DNA of 5,360 nt from Desulfobacteraceae bacterium (lineage in GTDB: Bacteria; Desulfobacterota; Desulfobacteria; Desulfobacterales; Desulfobacteraceae). Made by a program: the position numbers and the translations under genes. The notes beneath the pieces were generated by a model. That model searched no databases. It saw nothing but the letters and a program-made list of their open reading frames with translations, and was not told where the DNA came from. The DNA is taken from NCBI GenBank assembly GCA_011390435.1, contig JAABSK010000194.1:1-5360 (forward strand). Direction: 5' to 3'. Shown piece after piece: positions 1-5,360 of this stretch (positions within the stretch are counted from its first letter, which is position 1; each line of letters opens with the position of its first letter).

Positions 1-2
1 CC

Positions 3-443
3 CAGGTCCGAACAGCATCTCTTGTTCTCAGGGCCGGCTACAACACCGCCACCTGCGCCAGACTGTTTCAGACCATCCATACCGCCCAGGAAGAAGGCAC
101 AACCGTGGACTCCGCCATTTACAACCAGGCAAAAGATTTTTACATGCAGGCATTCTTACGACTGGTTTTCGTTAATGCGGAGAATTCCACAGGTTTCCAT
201 AACCCTGCGGAAGCCGGACGAATTCTGGGAGATGCCATTGCCTTTTCAGGAAAAAGCGAGGCACTCTTACGCCAGTTGCTGGCTGATGCCGGCATGAATC
301 CCCAAATGGAAGTTGCATTGGACCTTGGAGAAACACTGAACAACCGGGGACAGGCAGGTCTTGATTTCAGACCGGAACAGGAGTTTAAAGATCCGTTTGG
401 TGTACAGGAGCAGCTGCTGTCTGAAAAAGCCAAAGGATTGTAA
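3..443 (+). CDS. NrfA-like cytochrome c nitrite reductase, C-terminal fragment (5' end outside window)
   Basis: The frame is open from the window edge to a TAA stop at 441-443, giving 146 residues with no ATG near the edge, so this is the tail of a longer gene. Residues 44-98 of the fragment read like the last helices of periplasmic ammonia-forming cytochrome c nitrite reductase (cytochrome c552 family): an amphipathic helix, then VNAENSTGFHNPAEAGRILG at fragment residues 57-76, then a helix ending in a QLLADAG stretch. In that family the conserved histidine of the FHNP/MHAP-type motif (here His66 of the fragment) is probably a distal haem ligand; this is family knowledge recalled, not computed. 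No CxxCH haem site falls in the fragment, as expected because the haem-binding segments lie upstream. The last 45 residues are charged and unrecognised. A GTG at 105 could be called as a start, but the upstream frame codes for similar helical sequence, so it is not likely to be one. It could instead be another multihaem cytochrome related to NrfA. A hairpin terminator follows 27 bases after the stop. Confidence 0.6.
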   Translation, partial: QVRTASLVLRAGYNTATCARLFQTIHTAQEEGTTVDSAIYNQAKDFYMQAFLRLVFVNAENSTGFHNPAEAGRILGDAIAFSGKSEALLRQLLADAGMNPQMEVALDLGETLNNRGQAGLDFRPEQEFKDPFGVQEQLLSEKAKGL

Positions 444-470
444 CACACCCGAAGCGGGGAAGCACAGACG

Positions 471-520
471 GTTTCCACTGGTGCGCTGCAAGCCAGCAGT
501 ACCAGTGGAAACGTTTTATT
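471..520 (+). terminator. Rho-independent terminator of the cytochrome gene
   Basis: A perfect 12-bp inverted repeat, GTTTCCACTGGT at 471-482 and ACCAGTGGAAAC at 501-512, encloses an 18-base loop that itself contains GCTG/CAGC and can lengthen the stem. It is followed by GTTTTATT at 513-520, a T-run on the plus strand. On the minus strand the hairpin comes directly after the yebG stop (516-518) but lacks a T-run beyond 471. It therefore most clearly ends plus-strand transcription and may also block read-through from yebG. Confidence 0.8.
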
Positions 521-830
521 CAGAAGGATCCTGTTTTTTGGGCCTGGCCTTTTTAGGCGCAGCCTCTTTTTTATCCGATGGTTTGGCAGCTGTTTTTTTG
601 GGATCCATTCCCCGAAGAATGGGAATCAGCATCTCTCTGTTTTCAGCCAGAAGAAGGGAAATTTCCTCCAGTTGATTTTCATTGAATTTGAGCTTGGATT
701 TTTCAAGAAACTCAAACAAGTTGTCGGCAATATCGAGCATTTTGTCATAGGCGTCTGCTTCTTTCTTTGTCGCAAATGTCATTTTTTCCTCTCCATTCCG
801 GACAACAATGTATTTCACTACTACAGCCAT
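516..830 (-). CDS. yebG: YebG family DNA-damage-inducible protein
   Basis: This 104-residue protein opens with MAVVVKYIVVRNGEEKMTFA followed by TKKEADAYDKMLDIADNL, which is the hallmark of YebG: a short beta hairpin, then the KKEADAYDKMLD helix. In Escherichia coli YebG is a small LexA-controlled protein of the SOS response whose biochemical role is still poorly defined. Length fits the family (about 96 residues in E. coli). Residues 1-75 form the conserved domain; residues 77-104 are a disordered Lys/Ala/Pro tail with ARPKK near the end, a basic sequence that could contact DNA (inference). The ATG at 828-830 is preceded by AGGAG (836-840) with a five-base spacer, which fixes the start. It is separated from upstream ampG by a terminator (898-938), so it should have its own promoter in 831-897. 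No E. coli-type CTGT-N8-ACAG LexA box is present there. Confidence 0.9.
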   Translation of the reverse strand: MAVVVKYIVVRNGEEKMTFATKKEADAYDKMLDIADNLFEFLEKSKLKFNENQLEEISLLLAENREMLIPILRGMDPKKTAAKPSDKKEAAPKKARPKKQDPSE

Positions 831-871
831 TTTGTCTCCTTAAATCAACCAGACATCAATCATGTTATTGC

Positions 872-884
872 GGTACTGTAAACC
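872..884 (-). promoter_or_regulatory. Candidate yebG promoter/operator element (weak)
   Basis: Read on the minus strand this is GGTTTACAGTACC, with GGT/ACC ends that mirror each other imperfectly. It contains TTTACA (877-882), a 5/6 match to a sigma-70 -35 hexamer. At a 17-base spacing the -10 would be TTGATG (854-859), which is poor. The element sits about 42-54 bases upstream of the yebG start codon in the only non-coding DNA available to that gene. Because yebG genes are commonly SOS-controlled and LexA boxes differ between bacterial classes, this is the best place to look for an operator, but the sequence alone does not prove one. Confidence 0.25.
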
Positions 885-897
885 ACACTCTTAGTAT

Positions 898-938
898 AAA
901 AAATGATCCGGGTAAAGGGTTTTAAACGGATCATTTTT
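898..938 (-). terminator. Rho-independent terminator of the hydrolase-ampG unit
   Basis: A perfect 12-bp inverted repeat, AAAAATGATCCG at 899-910 and CGGATCATTTTT at 927-938, surrounds a 16-base loop. On the minus strand the second arm ends in a run of six T residues (904 to 898 region), the expected form of an intrinsic terminator. The first arm overlaps the last codons and TGA stop of ampG (931-933). The stem has only four G/C pairs, so strength is moderate. The repeat is nearly symmetrical, with T-runs on both strands, so it could also stop transcription running the other way. Confidence 0.7.
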
Positions 939-2223
939 CTTCCAGCTGCTCATTTGTCATGCTCCAGGGCGCAATTTTAAGCAGAATCACCAGCGCAGGA
1001 ACCGCAATCAGGGCACAAAAGCAATAAAAGAGATTCCATCCGAAAAACAGATACATATATCCGGTCATGGAAGCGGCAAACACCCCTGGAACCCCCATCA
1101 GGCTGGTCAGCAGGGCATACTGGGTGGCGGTGAACCGCTTATTGGTCTGAATGGCCATGTAGGTGGCATAGGCTGCCTGGCCCATGCCTGTGGCAAAAAA
1201 CTCAAAAGCGACAATGGCTGCCAGCAGAGTTGTACTGTAGGACCCCCAGAAATCTGAGCTGTGATCCACCATATTCAGCAAAGCAAACGCAGCTGTTGAA
1301 ACCGCCTGGAGCCCGCCGAAAATATACAGTGACTTTACAATACCCAGGCGGATCATGACAGCGCCGCCCACCAGCACACCGCCAAAAAGACCGAGCATGC
1401 CAACGCCTTTTACAATGACAAAATACTGGGCCGTGGTAAATCCCATTTTCACAATGAACGGAATGGTCATGGTGCTGGCCATGTTGTCCCCGATTTTGTA
1501 CATCAGAATAAACACCAGAATCAGCACGGCATTGCGGCGGCTGAAAAATTCCACAAACGGCTCGATAACCGCCTGGCGGAGGGTGACTGGTGGCGGGCCG
1601 TCCACGACAGGTTCCGGCACCAGCAGCACGGTGACAATGCCCACTCCCATCATGGCAGACAACATCAAAAAAATTGCAGACCAGGAAATATCATAATCAG
1701 CCAGTACTGCCATTCCAATCGCAGCAAACGTGCCCAGACGCCATGCATTCATCCATATTCCCGTGCCGAATCCCAATTCCTTTACCATTAAAAATTCCCG
1801 GCGAAACGCATCCAGCGCAATATCCTGGCTGGCGCCGAAAAAAGTGAGACACAAGGCAAAGACACCGATCCACACCAATGACTGACCCGGATCAAACTGT
1901 CCGATCATGGCAATGGAAACCATCAACCCCACCTGGGCCATGAGGATCCATCCCCTTCTGCGCCCCAGAAACGGTGGCACCCATCCGTCCATCATGGGAG
2001 ACCAGACAAATTTCAAGGTGTAGGGCATCCCCACCAGAGCAAACAGACCGATTTTCGAGATATCCACACCTGCGTCCATCATCCAGAATTTCAATGCTTC
2101 CTTAATGATGTAATAGGGAAATCCTGAAGAAAAGCCGAAAAAAAACATGACCGCCATCTTCCAGGACACCATGATTTTCAAGGTATGCAAAACAGTCTGT
2201 TTGGATGGTAGGCGTGGCAGCAT
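931..2223 (-). CDS. ampG: AmpG-type muropeptide permease (MFS transporter)
   Basis: The product is a 430-residue, very hydrophobic inner-membrane protein with roughly twelve predicted membrane segments. It matches AmpG, the major-facilitator permease that imports GlcNAc-anhydroMurNAc peptides from the periplasm for peptidoglycan recycling. Recognisable AmpG signatures are GFSSGFP (30-36), KIGLFALVGMPYTLKFVWSP (57-76), DGWVPPFLGRRRGW (79-92) and the ASQDIALDAFR segment (131-141), followed by ELGFGTGIWMNAWRLG (149-164). E. coli AmpG is longer (about 490 residues, with extra C-terminal helices), so this is a shorter form. The ATG at 2221-2223 lies 14 bases after the stop of the upstream hydrolase gene. 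That gap has no clear Shine-Dalgarno sequence, so translation is probably coupled. An internal ATG at residue 18 (2170-2172) is a possible but also poorly supported start. No beta-lactamase ampC or ampR neighbour is present. Substrate is inferred from similarity; related permeases may carry other ligands. Confidence 0.85.
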   Translation of the reverse strand: MLPRLPSKQTVLHTLKIMVSWKMAVMFFFGFSSGFPYYIIKEALKFWMMDAGVDISKIGLFALVGMPYTLKFVWSPMMDGWVPPFLGRRRGWILMAQVGLMVSIAMIGQFDPGQSLVWIGVFALCLTFFGASQDIALDAFRREFLMVKELGFGTGIWMNAWRLGTFAAIGMAVLADYDISWSAIFLMLSAMMGVGIVTVLLVPEPVVDGPPPVTLRQAVIEPFVEFFSRRNAVLILVFILMYKIGDNMASTMTIPFIVKMGFTTAQYFVIVKGVGMLGLFGGVLVGGAVMIRLGIVKSLYIFGGLQAVSTAAFALLNMVDHSSDFWGSYSTTLLAAIVAFEFFATGMGQAAYATYMAIQTNKRFTATQYALLTSLMGVPGVFAASMTGYMYLFFGWNLFYCFCALIAVPALVILLKIAPWSMTNEQLEEK

Positions 2224-2237
2224 GGGGTCAGTCTGCG

Positions 2238-3077
2238 CTACAGGCGGATTTGAAACAGACAGGGAACCGCAAAACAGGCCAGGGCAGACGATTTCTGGCG
2301 TAACGCTGCCGTGCAGCGGGCAACAATGGCATCCATCTGATCATCGGTTCGGTCCTGATTGATATGAAACAGACCAACCTGCCGGACATTGGCCTTGAGG
2401 GCCAGTTTCAGAACATCCTGGACAGATGAATGTCCCCAGCTGAGCTTGCGTTTATATTCATCGGCTGTGTATTCGCTGTCATGGAACAAAAGGTCGGCGT
2501 CTCTGGAAAAATCAACATAATCATCAAAACTTCTGCCGCCCGGATGACTGAATCCCAGCTCATTGTCGGTGAGGAAAACAAAGCTGGACTGGTCTTCGGT
2601 GAATCTGTAGCCGAGACCGCCGCCGGTATGGCTGGTACCAATGGTCTCTACCTGGACGGATCCGATGGCAAACCTGTTGTTCAGGCTTTTATCGAACTGG
2701 ATATCTGCTTTAAGATCGTTCAGGCCGATCGGAAAAAAAGGCGCCCGCATGACCTGTCCGAGGATATCAGATGTGACGTGTCGGGAAAAATTCCGCTCCT
2801 GTATCACCAGGGTCGCTTGCCTGTACTGCAGGGGCCTGAAGAAAGCAAATCCCAGGATGTGGTCCCAGTGAGCATGGGTAAACAGCAGGTGGTATGATGT
2901 AATATTCCGATCAATAAATGAATTGCCCAGTTCGCGGATGCCGGTTCCTGCGTCAACAATGATACTCTGGCCGGTTCTGGCCGTAATTTCAATACAGGTG
3001 GTGTCGCCGCCATATCTGAGATACTGATCTCCAGATACCGGTATCGAGCCTCTTGAGCCCCAACATTTAATTTCCAT
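2238..3077 (-). CDS. Metallo-beta-lactamase-fold hydrolase, PhnP/RNase Z-like phosphodiesterase type
   Basis: This 279-residue protein begins with KCWGSRGSIPVSG and YGGDTTCIEI (residues 4-31), the usual N-terminus of the PhnP-like branch of the metallo-beta-lactamase fold. The dinuclear metal site is visible: THAHWDH with His68, His70, Asp72 and His73; His150 in GTSHTGGG; Asp171 in LTDNE; His238 in LFHINQDRTD. FHDSEY (198-203) and WGHSS (214-218) resemble the RNase Z HEAT and HST motifs, pointing to phosphodiester hydrolysis, perhaps of a cyclic nucleotide or a phosphoribosyl/nucleotide compound. The RNase Z exosite is not seen, and no signal peptide is visible, so it is a probable cytoplasmic enzyme and not a class B beta-lactamase. 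The ATG at 3075-3077 has AGGA (3083-3086 on the minus strand) five bases upstream. It is the first gene of a two-gene unit with ampG. The exact substrate cannot be told from sequence. Confidence 0.85.
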   Translation of the reverse strand: MEIKCWGSRGSIPVSGDQYLRYGGDTTCIEITARTGQSIIVDAGTGIRELGNSFIDRNITSYHLLFTHAHWDHILGFAFFRPLQYRQATLVIQERNFSRHVTSDILGQVMRAPFFPIGLNDLKADIQFDKSLNNRFAIGSVQVETIGTSHTGGGLGYRFTEDQSSFVFLTDNELGFSHPGGRSFDDYVDFSRDADLLFHDSEYTADEYKRKLSWGHSSVQDVLKLALKANVRQVGLFHINQDRTDDQMDAIVARCTAALRQKSSALACFAVPCLFQIRL

Positions 3078-3169
3078 CGTTTTCCTGTATCATAACACCG
3101 ATTTTTCGTAAACCAATTATTTAGACGCCTGAACAATAAGTTTCCGGAAAAACCCACGGCTGTTGACGA

Positions 3170-3198
3170 TATAAAATTATCCTGTTCACCAGTTGACA
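3170..3198 (-). promoter_or_regulatory. Candidate divergent promoter for the hydrolase-ampG unit
   Basis: Read on the minus strand, TTGTCA (5/6 match to -35) overlaps the plus-strand TTGACA inside the near-palindrome GTTGACAAC (3192-3200). Seventeen bases further comes TTTTAT, a 4/6 match to -10, in a very AT-rich stretch (about 3170-3180). This would give a leader of about 85-90 bases before the ATG at 3077. It is weaker than the plus-strand candidate, and other starts in this AT-rich DNA are possible. Confidence 0.35.
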
Positions 3199-3221
3199 AC
3201 CGTGTTCATTTTGCTTAGAAA
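3193..3221 (+). promoter_or_regulatory. Sigma-70-type promoter for the acyl-CoA dehydrogenase operon
   Basis: An exact TTGACA -35 hexamer (3193-3198) is followed after 17 bases by TAGAAA (3216-3221), a 4/6 match to the -10 consensus. Transcription would begin near 3228, leaving an untranslated leader of about 50 bases before the ATG at 3278. The spacing and the perfect -35 make this the best plus-strand promoter in the intergenic region. Confidence 0.5.
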
Positions 3222-3277
3222 ATCCAAAAGAAAAGGTCAGCCACAATTAAACTTATTATTGTTAAGGATGCAAAACC

Positions 3278-5125
3278 ATGGCACAACTCATCGCAGACAG
3301 GCGGGACGTTGATTTTGTTCTTCATGAACAGATTCAGCTGGTGAAACATGAAATATTTGCAGAATTCAATCAGAAAACAGCCGATCTGATCGTATCTGAA
3401 GCAAGAAACCTCGCCATAAAAGAGATTCTCCCCACCTTTAAAGACGGGGATGAAACAGGGTGCACACTGGATAACGGCCGGGTGACGGTGCCAGAATCGT
3501 TTCACCGGGCCTGGAAGCTTTTCTGCCAGGGAGAATGGCTGGCCATGTGTGATGACCCTGCGGTCGGAGGCCAGGGGATGCCCAAACTCCTGGGAAGTGC
3601 AGCACTTGAATATATGGTGGGCGCAAATCCCGCTTTTATGTTGTACTACGGCATGACCCACGGTGCAGCCAAGCTGGTGGAAGCCTTTGGCACACCGGAT
3701 CAAAAACAGCGGTATCTGAAAAAAATGTTTGCCGGCACCTGGGGCGGTACCATGCTGCTGACTGAACCTGCGGCAGGATCTGATGTCGGTGCGCTCACCA
3801 CCCGGGCTGTCCGGAAGCCGGACGGCACCTATTCCATACAGGGAACAAAAATATTTATCTCAGCCGGAGAACATGATCTGTGCGAAAACATTATTCACCC
3901 GGTGCTGGCCCGCATTGATGGAGCGCCTGACGGAACAAAAGGGATCTCTTTGTTCCTGGTTCCCAAATACCATGTCAATGATGATGGCAGCCTGGGTGCA
4001 TTCAACCATGTTGTGTGTACCGGTCTGGAACACAAAATGGGTCTTCACGGCAACTCAACCGCTTCCCTTTCCCTTGGTGAAAAAGGCGAATGCCTCGGTA
4101 CCCTTCTGGGCGAAGAAAATAAAGGCATGCCTGAGATGTTTCAGATGATGAACGAAGCACGGGCCTTTGTGGGAATGCAGGGCTTTGCGACGGCCTCTGC
4201 CGCTTACATGTATGCCCTGGAATACGCCAGAACGCGGATTCAGGGCCGCCATCTTCTGGCAGGCAAAGATCCGGATGCCGAAAACGTCCCCATCATCCAG
4301 CACCCGGATGTCAAACGCCAGTTGCTGAACATGAAGGTTTACACAGAAGGCATGCGGTCTTTGATCTATTATTATGGCAAATGCACAGATATTGTCCACA
4401 CAACAGCAGATGAAACGCTCAAAAAGAATACCGCTGCACTGATTGAAGTTTTGACCCCTGTTGTCAAGGGATATATCACGGATCGCGCCCTTGAGGTCTG
4501 CTCCCACGGAATCCAGATCTATGGGGGATACGGCTATGTTTCTGAATATCCAGTGGAACAGCTGATGCGGGATTCCAGAATTTTCATGATTTACGAAGGA
4601 ACAAATGGGATCCAGGCCATGGACCTGCTGGGCAGAAAACTGAACATGAACAACGGAAAAAGCTTTCAGTATTTCATTGACCAGATGAAACAGACCATCC
4701 AGGATGCCGGCCGGATACCAGGACTGGAAGATCTGACCCAGCGGGTTGATCATGCGGTTTCACGGTTCGGACACCTGGCCCAGGTGATTGCTGACCGGGC
4801 CAGGGGCCAGAATGTGCTCAATGCGTATGCCTTTGCCCATCCGTTTCTGGAAATCACCGGCGATATCACCTTTGCATGGATGCACCTGTGGCGGGCATTG
4901 GTTGCCGCACCCAAACTGGCTGAAAAAGCCGGCAGCCTTGACAAAAAAGCTGTTGCGCTTGCCGCCTCCAAAAATAAAAATGCAGCCTTTTATGCCGGAC
5001 AGATGGCATCGGCTAAATTTTTTATTCATACCCTTTTACCGGCGTCCTATGGTAAGATGGATGCCATAATAGACGCAGACACCAGTGTTGAAGATATCCT
5101 GGATGTCTCTTTCGGATCCAGATAA
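3278..5125 (+). CDS. Acyl-CoA dehydrogenase, long DmdC/FadE5-type
   Basis: This 615-residue cytoplasmic flavoenzyme should oxidise an acyl-CoA to its 2,3-enoyl-CoA, passing electrons to electron-transfer flavoprotein. It is longer than classical acyl-CoA dehydrogenases (about 380-400 residues) and matches the roughly 600-residue group that includes 3-methylmercaptopropionyl-CoA dehydrogenase DmdC and FadE5. Parts in order are a short N-terminal extension (about 1-35), the helical N-domain (about 40-155), the beta middle domain with LLTEPAAGSDVG (160-171), KIFISAGEHD (191-200) and EHKMGLHGNST (251-261), the helical C-domain with IYGGYGYVSEYPVEQLMRD (414-432), and an extra C-terminal helical domain (about 465-600). 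IYEGTNGIQ supplies Glu440, the expected catalytic base. The ATG at 3278 is preceded by AAGGA (3264-3268) nine bases upstream. It heads an operon with the phasin-like gene 11 bases downstream. Chain length and substrate cannot be told from sequence, and DmdC activity itself should not be assumed. Confidence 0.92.
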   Translation: MAQLIADRRDVDFVLHEQIQLVKHEIFAEFNQKTADLIVSEARNLAIKEILPTFKDGDETGCTLDNGRVTVPESFHRAWKLFCQGEWLAMCDDPAVGGQGMPKLLGSAALEYMVGANPAFMLYYGMTHGAAKLVEAFGTPDQKQRYLKKMFAGTWGGTMLLTEPAAGSDVGALTTRAVRKPDGTYSIQGTKIFISAGEHDLCENIIHPVLARIDGAPDGTKGISLFLVPKYHVNDDGSLGAFNHVVCTGLEHKMGLHGNSTASLSLGEKGECLGTLLGEENKGMPEMFQMMNEARAFVGMQGFATASAAYMYALEYARTRIQGRHLLAGKDPDAENVPIIQHPDVKRQLLNMKVYTEGMRSLIYYYGKCTDIVHTTADETLKKNTAALIEVLTPVVKGYITDRALEVCSHGIQIYGGYGYVSEYPVEQLMRDSRIFMIYEGTNGIQAMDLLGRKLNMNNGKSFQYFIDQMKQTIQDAGRIPGLEDLTQRVDHAVSRFGHLAQVIADRARGQNVLNAYAFAHPFLEITGDITFAWMHLWRALVAAPKLAEKAGSLDKKAVALAASKNKNAAFYAGQMASAKFFIHTLLPASYGKMDAIIDADTSVEDILDVSFGSR

Positions 5126-5126
5126 C

Positions 5127-5132
5127 AGGAGG
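5127..5132 (+). promoter_or_regulatory. Consensus ribosome binding site of the phasin-like gene
   Basis: A full AGGAGG lies just after the acyl-CoA dehydrogenase stop (5123-5125) and four bases before the ATG at 5137. It fixes the start of the downstream gene. It is also the strongest Shine-Dalgarno sequence in the window, which suggests high translation of that small protein. Confidence 0.8.
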
Positions 5133-5136
5133 AAAT

Positions 5137-5360
5137 ATGCTTGATTACATCAAAAAAACACTGCTCACCGGTGTTGGACTGGCATTGAGATCAAAACATG
5201 AAATTGAGGAGATGGCAAAAGAGTTTTCAGAGCAATCACAGATGGACCAGGACGAGGCAAAGGCTTTTTTGCGGGAGTTCCAGCAAAAGTATGATGATGC
5301 AAGGGCCCAGCTCGACAGAAAAATCGAACAGAAACTGGAAAAGCTCCTGGCCCGGCTGGA
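5137..5360 (+). CDS. Phasin-like coiled-coil protein (PhaF/PhaI-type, COG3937-like), 3' end outside window
   Basis: The reading frame starts at ATG 5137 behind a perfect AGGAGG and stays open to the window end (74 full codons). It begins MLDYIKKTLLTGVGLALRSK, a short amphipathic/hydrophobic helix, followed by HEIEEMAKEFSEQSQMDQDE and then a long charged helix rich in Glu, Lys, Gln and Leu (about residues 41-74) with coiled-coil character. This arrangement is typical of small proteins annotated as polyhydroxyalkanoate synthesis regulator phasins, which coat or organise storage granules. Many such annotations in bacteria are by similarity only. It shares an operon with the acyl-CoA dehydrogenase, separated by 11 bases, which fits a role in acyl-CoA or storage-lipid metabolism (inference). 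It could alternatively be an unrelated small coiled-coil protein, since low-complexity helices match easily. Confidence 0.65.
   Translation, partial: MLDYIKKTLLTGVGLALRSKHEIEEMAKEFSEQSQMDQDEAKAFLREFQQKYDDARAQLDRKIEQKLEKLLARL

Larger units (their letters stand above)
3132..3263. repeat. Inverted repeat bracketing the divergent promoters
   Basis: AACAATAAGTTT at 3132-3143 is mirrored by AAACTTATT-ATT-GTT at 3249-3263: a perfect nine-base match (AATAAGTTT/AAACTTATT) continued by AACAAT/ATTGTT after a three-base shift. The arms lie about 105 bases apart, on either side of the candidate divergent promoters, with the right arm just ahead of the acyl-CoA dehydrogenase ribosome binding site. Such spacing could suit a looping regulator, but AT-rich DNA produces chance matches of this length. 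Confidence 0.3.

Noticed and set aside
140..478. 112-residue open frame on the minus strand opposite the cytochrome fragment
   Set aside because: The plus strand carries the recognisable NrfA-like motif; the minus frame runs through the terminator hairpin and has no domain.
2430..2897. 155-residue open frame on the plus strand opposite the hydrolase
   Set aside because: It is antisense to a gene with complete metal-binding motifs, shows no recognisable domain and has no good ribosome binding site.
2238..3077. Possible class B beta-lactamase paired with AmpG as a resistance module
   Set aside because: The HxHxDH site is shared by the whole fold; the N-terminus and the FHDSEY and WGHSS motifs fit the PhnP/RNase Z-like branch, and no signal peptide is present.
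3163..3175. TTGACG followed by TATAAA as a second plus-strand promoter
   Set aside because: The two hexamers are almost adjacent, and no suitable partner lies at a 16-18 base spacing for either.
3215..3703. 162-residue open frame on the minus strand over the acyl-CoA dehydrogenase start
   Set aside because: It overlaps the strongly supported dehydrogenase gene and the promoter region, and its Cys/His-rich composition looks like an antisense shadow.
4055..4753. 232-residue open frame on the minus strand inside the acyl-CoA dehydrogenase gene
   Set aside because: It lies wholly opposite conserved dehydrogenase motifs, including the catalytic Glu region, and resembles no known family.

Overview
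The window looks like a chromosomal segment from an anaerobic deltaproteobacterium-type organism, most likely a sulfate reducer of the Desulfobacterales. This is an inference from the gene types and sequence flavour: a multihaem nitrite-reductase-like C-terminus, a long DmdC/FadE5-type acyl-CoA dehydrogenase and a phasin-like protein. No rRNA or other marker gene is present to settle it. No mobile element, CRISPR array, tRNA or rRNA is visible, and the region is compactly coding.

Layout, left to right. Positions 3-443 (+) hold the C-terminal end of a gene cut by the window edge, best matching the end of NrfA-like cytochrome c nitrite reductase. It is closed by a strong hairpin terminator (471-520). 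Three genes then lie on the minus strand. Reading right to left in transcription order they are a metallo-beta-lactamase-fold hydrolase of the PhnP/RNase Z-like type (2238-3077), an AmpG-type muropeptide permease (931-2223) only 14 bases downstream, and, beyond a second hairpin terminator (898-938), a separate yebG gene (516-830). A 200-base divergent intergenic region (3078-3277) carries back-to-back promoter candidates whose -35 hexamers overlap. On its right side a plus-strand operon begins, with a 615-residue acyl-CoA dehydrogenase (3278-5125) and, 11 bases further, the start of a phasin-like coiled-coil protein that runs off the window (5137-5360).

Functionally these are separate themes: respiratory nitrite/nitrogen chemistry (left edge), DNA-damage response (yebG), cell-wall recycling (ampG with its hydrolase partner), and acyl-CoA oxidation possibly linked to storage granules (right operon). 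I see no clear new multi-gene system. The points most worth a second look are the hydrolase-ampG pairing, the acyl-CoA dehydrogenase-phasin pairing, the overlapping divergent promoters, and a yebG without a classical enterobacterial LexA box.
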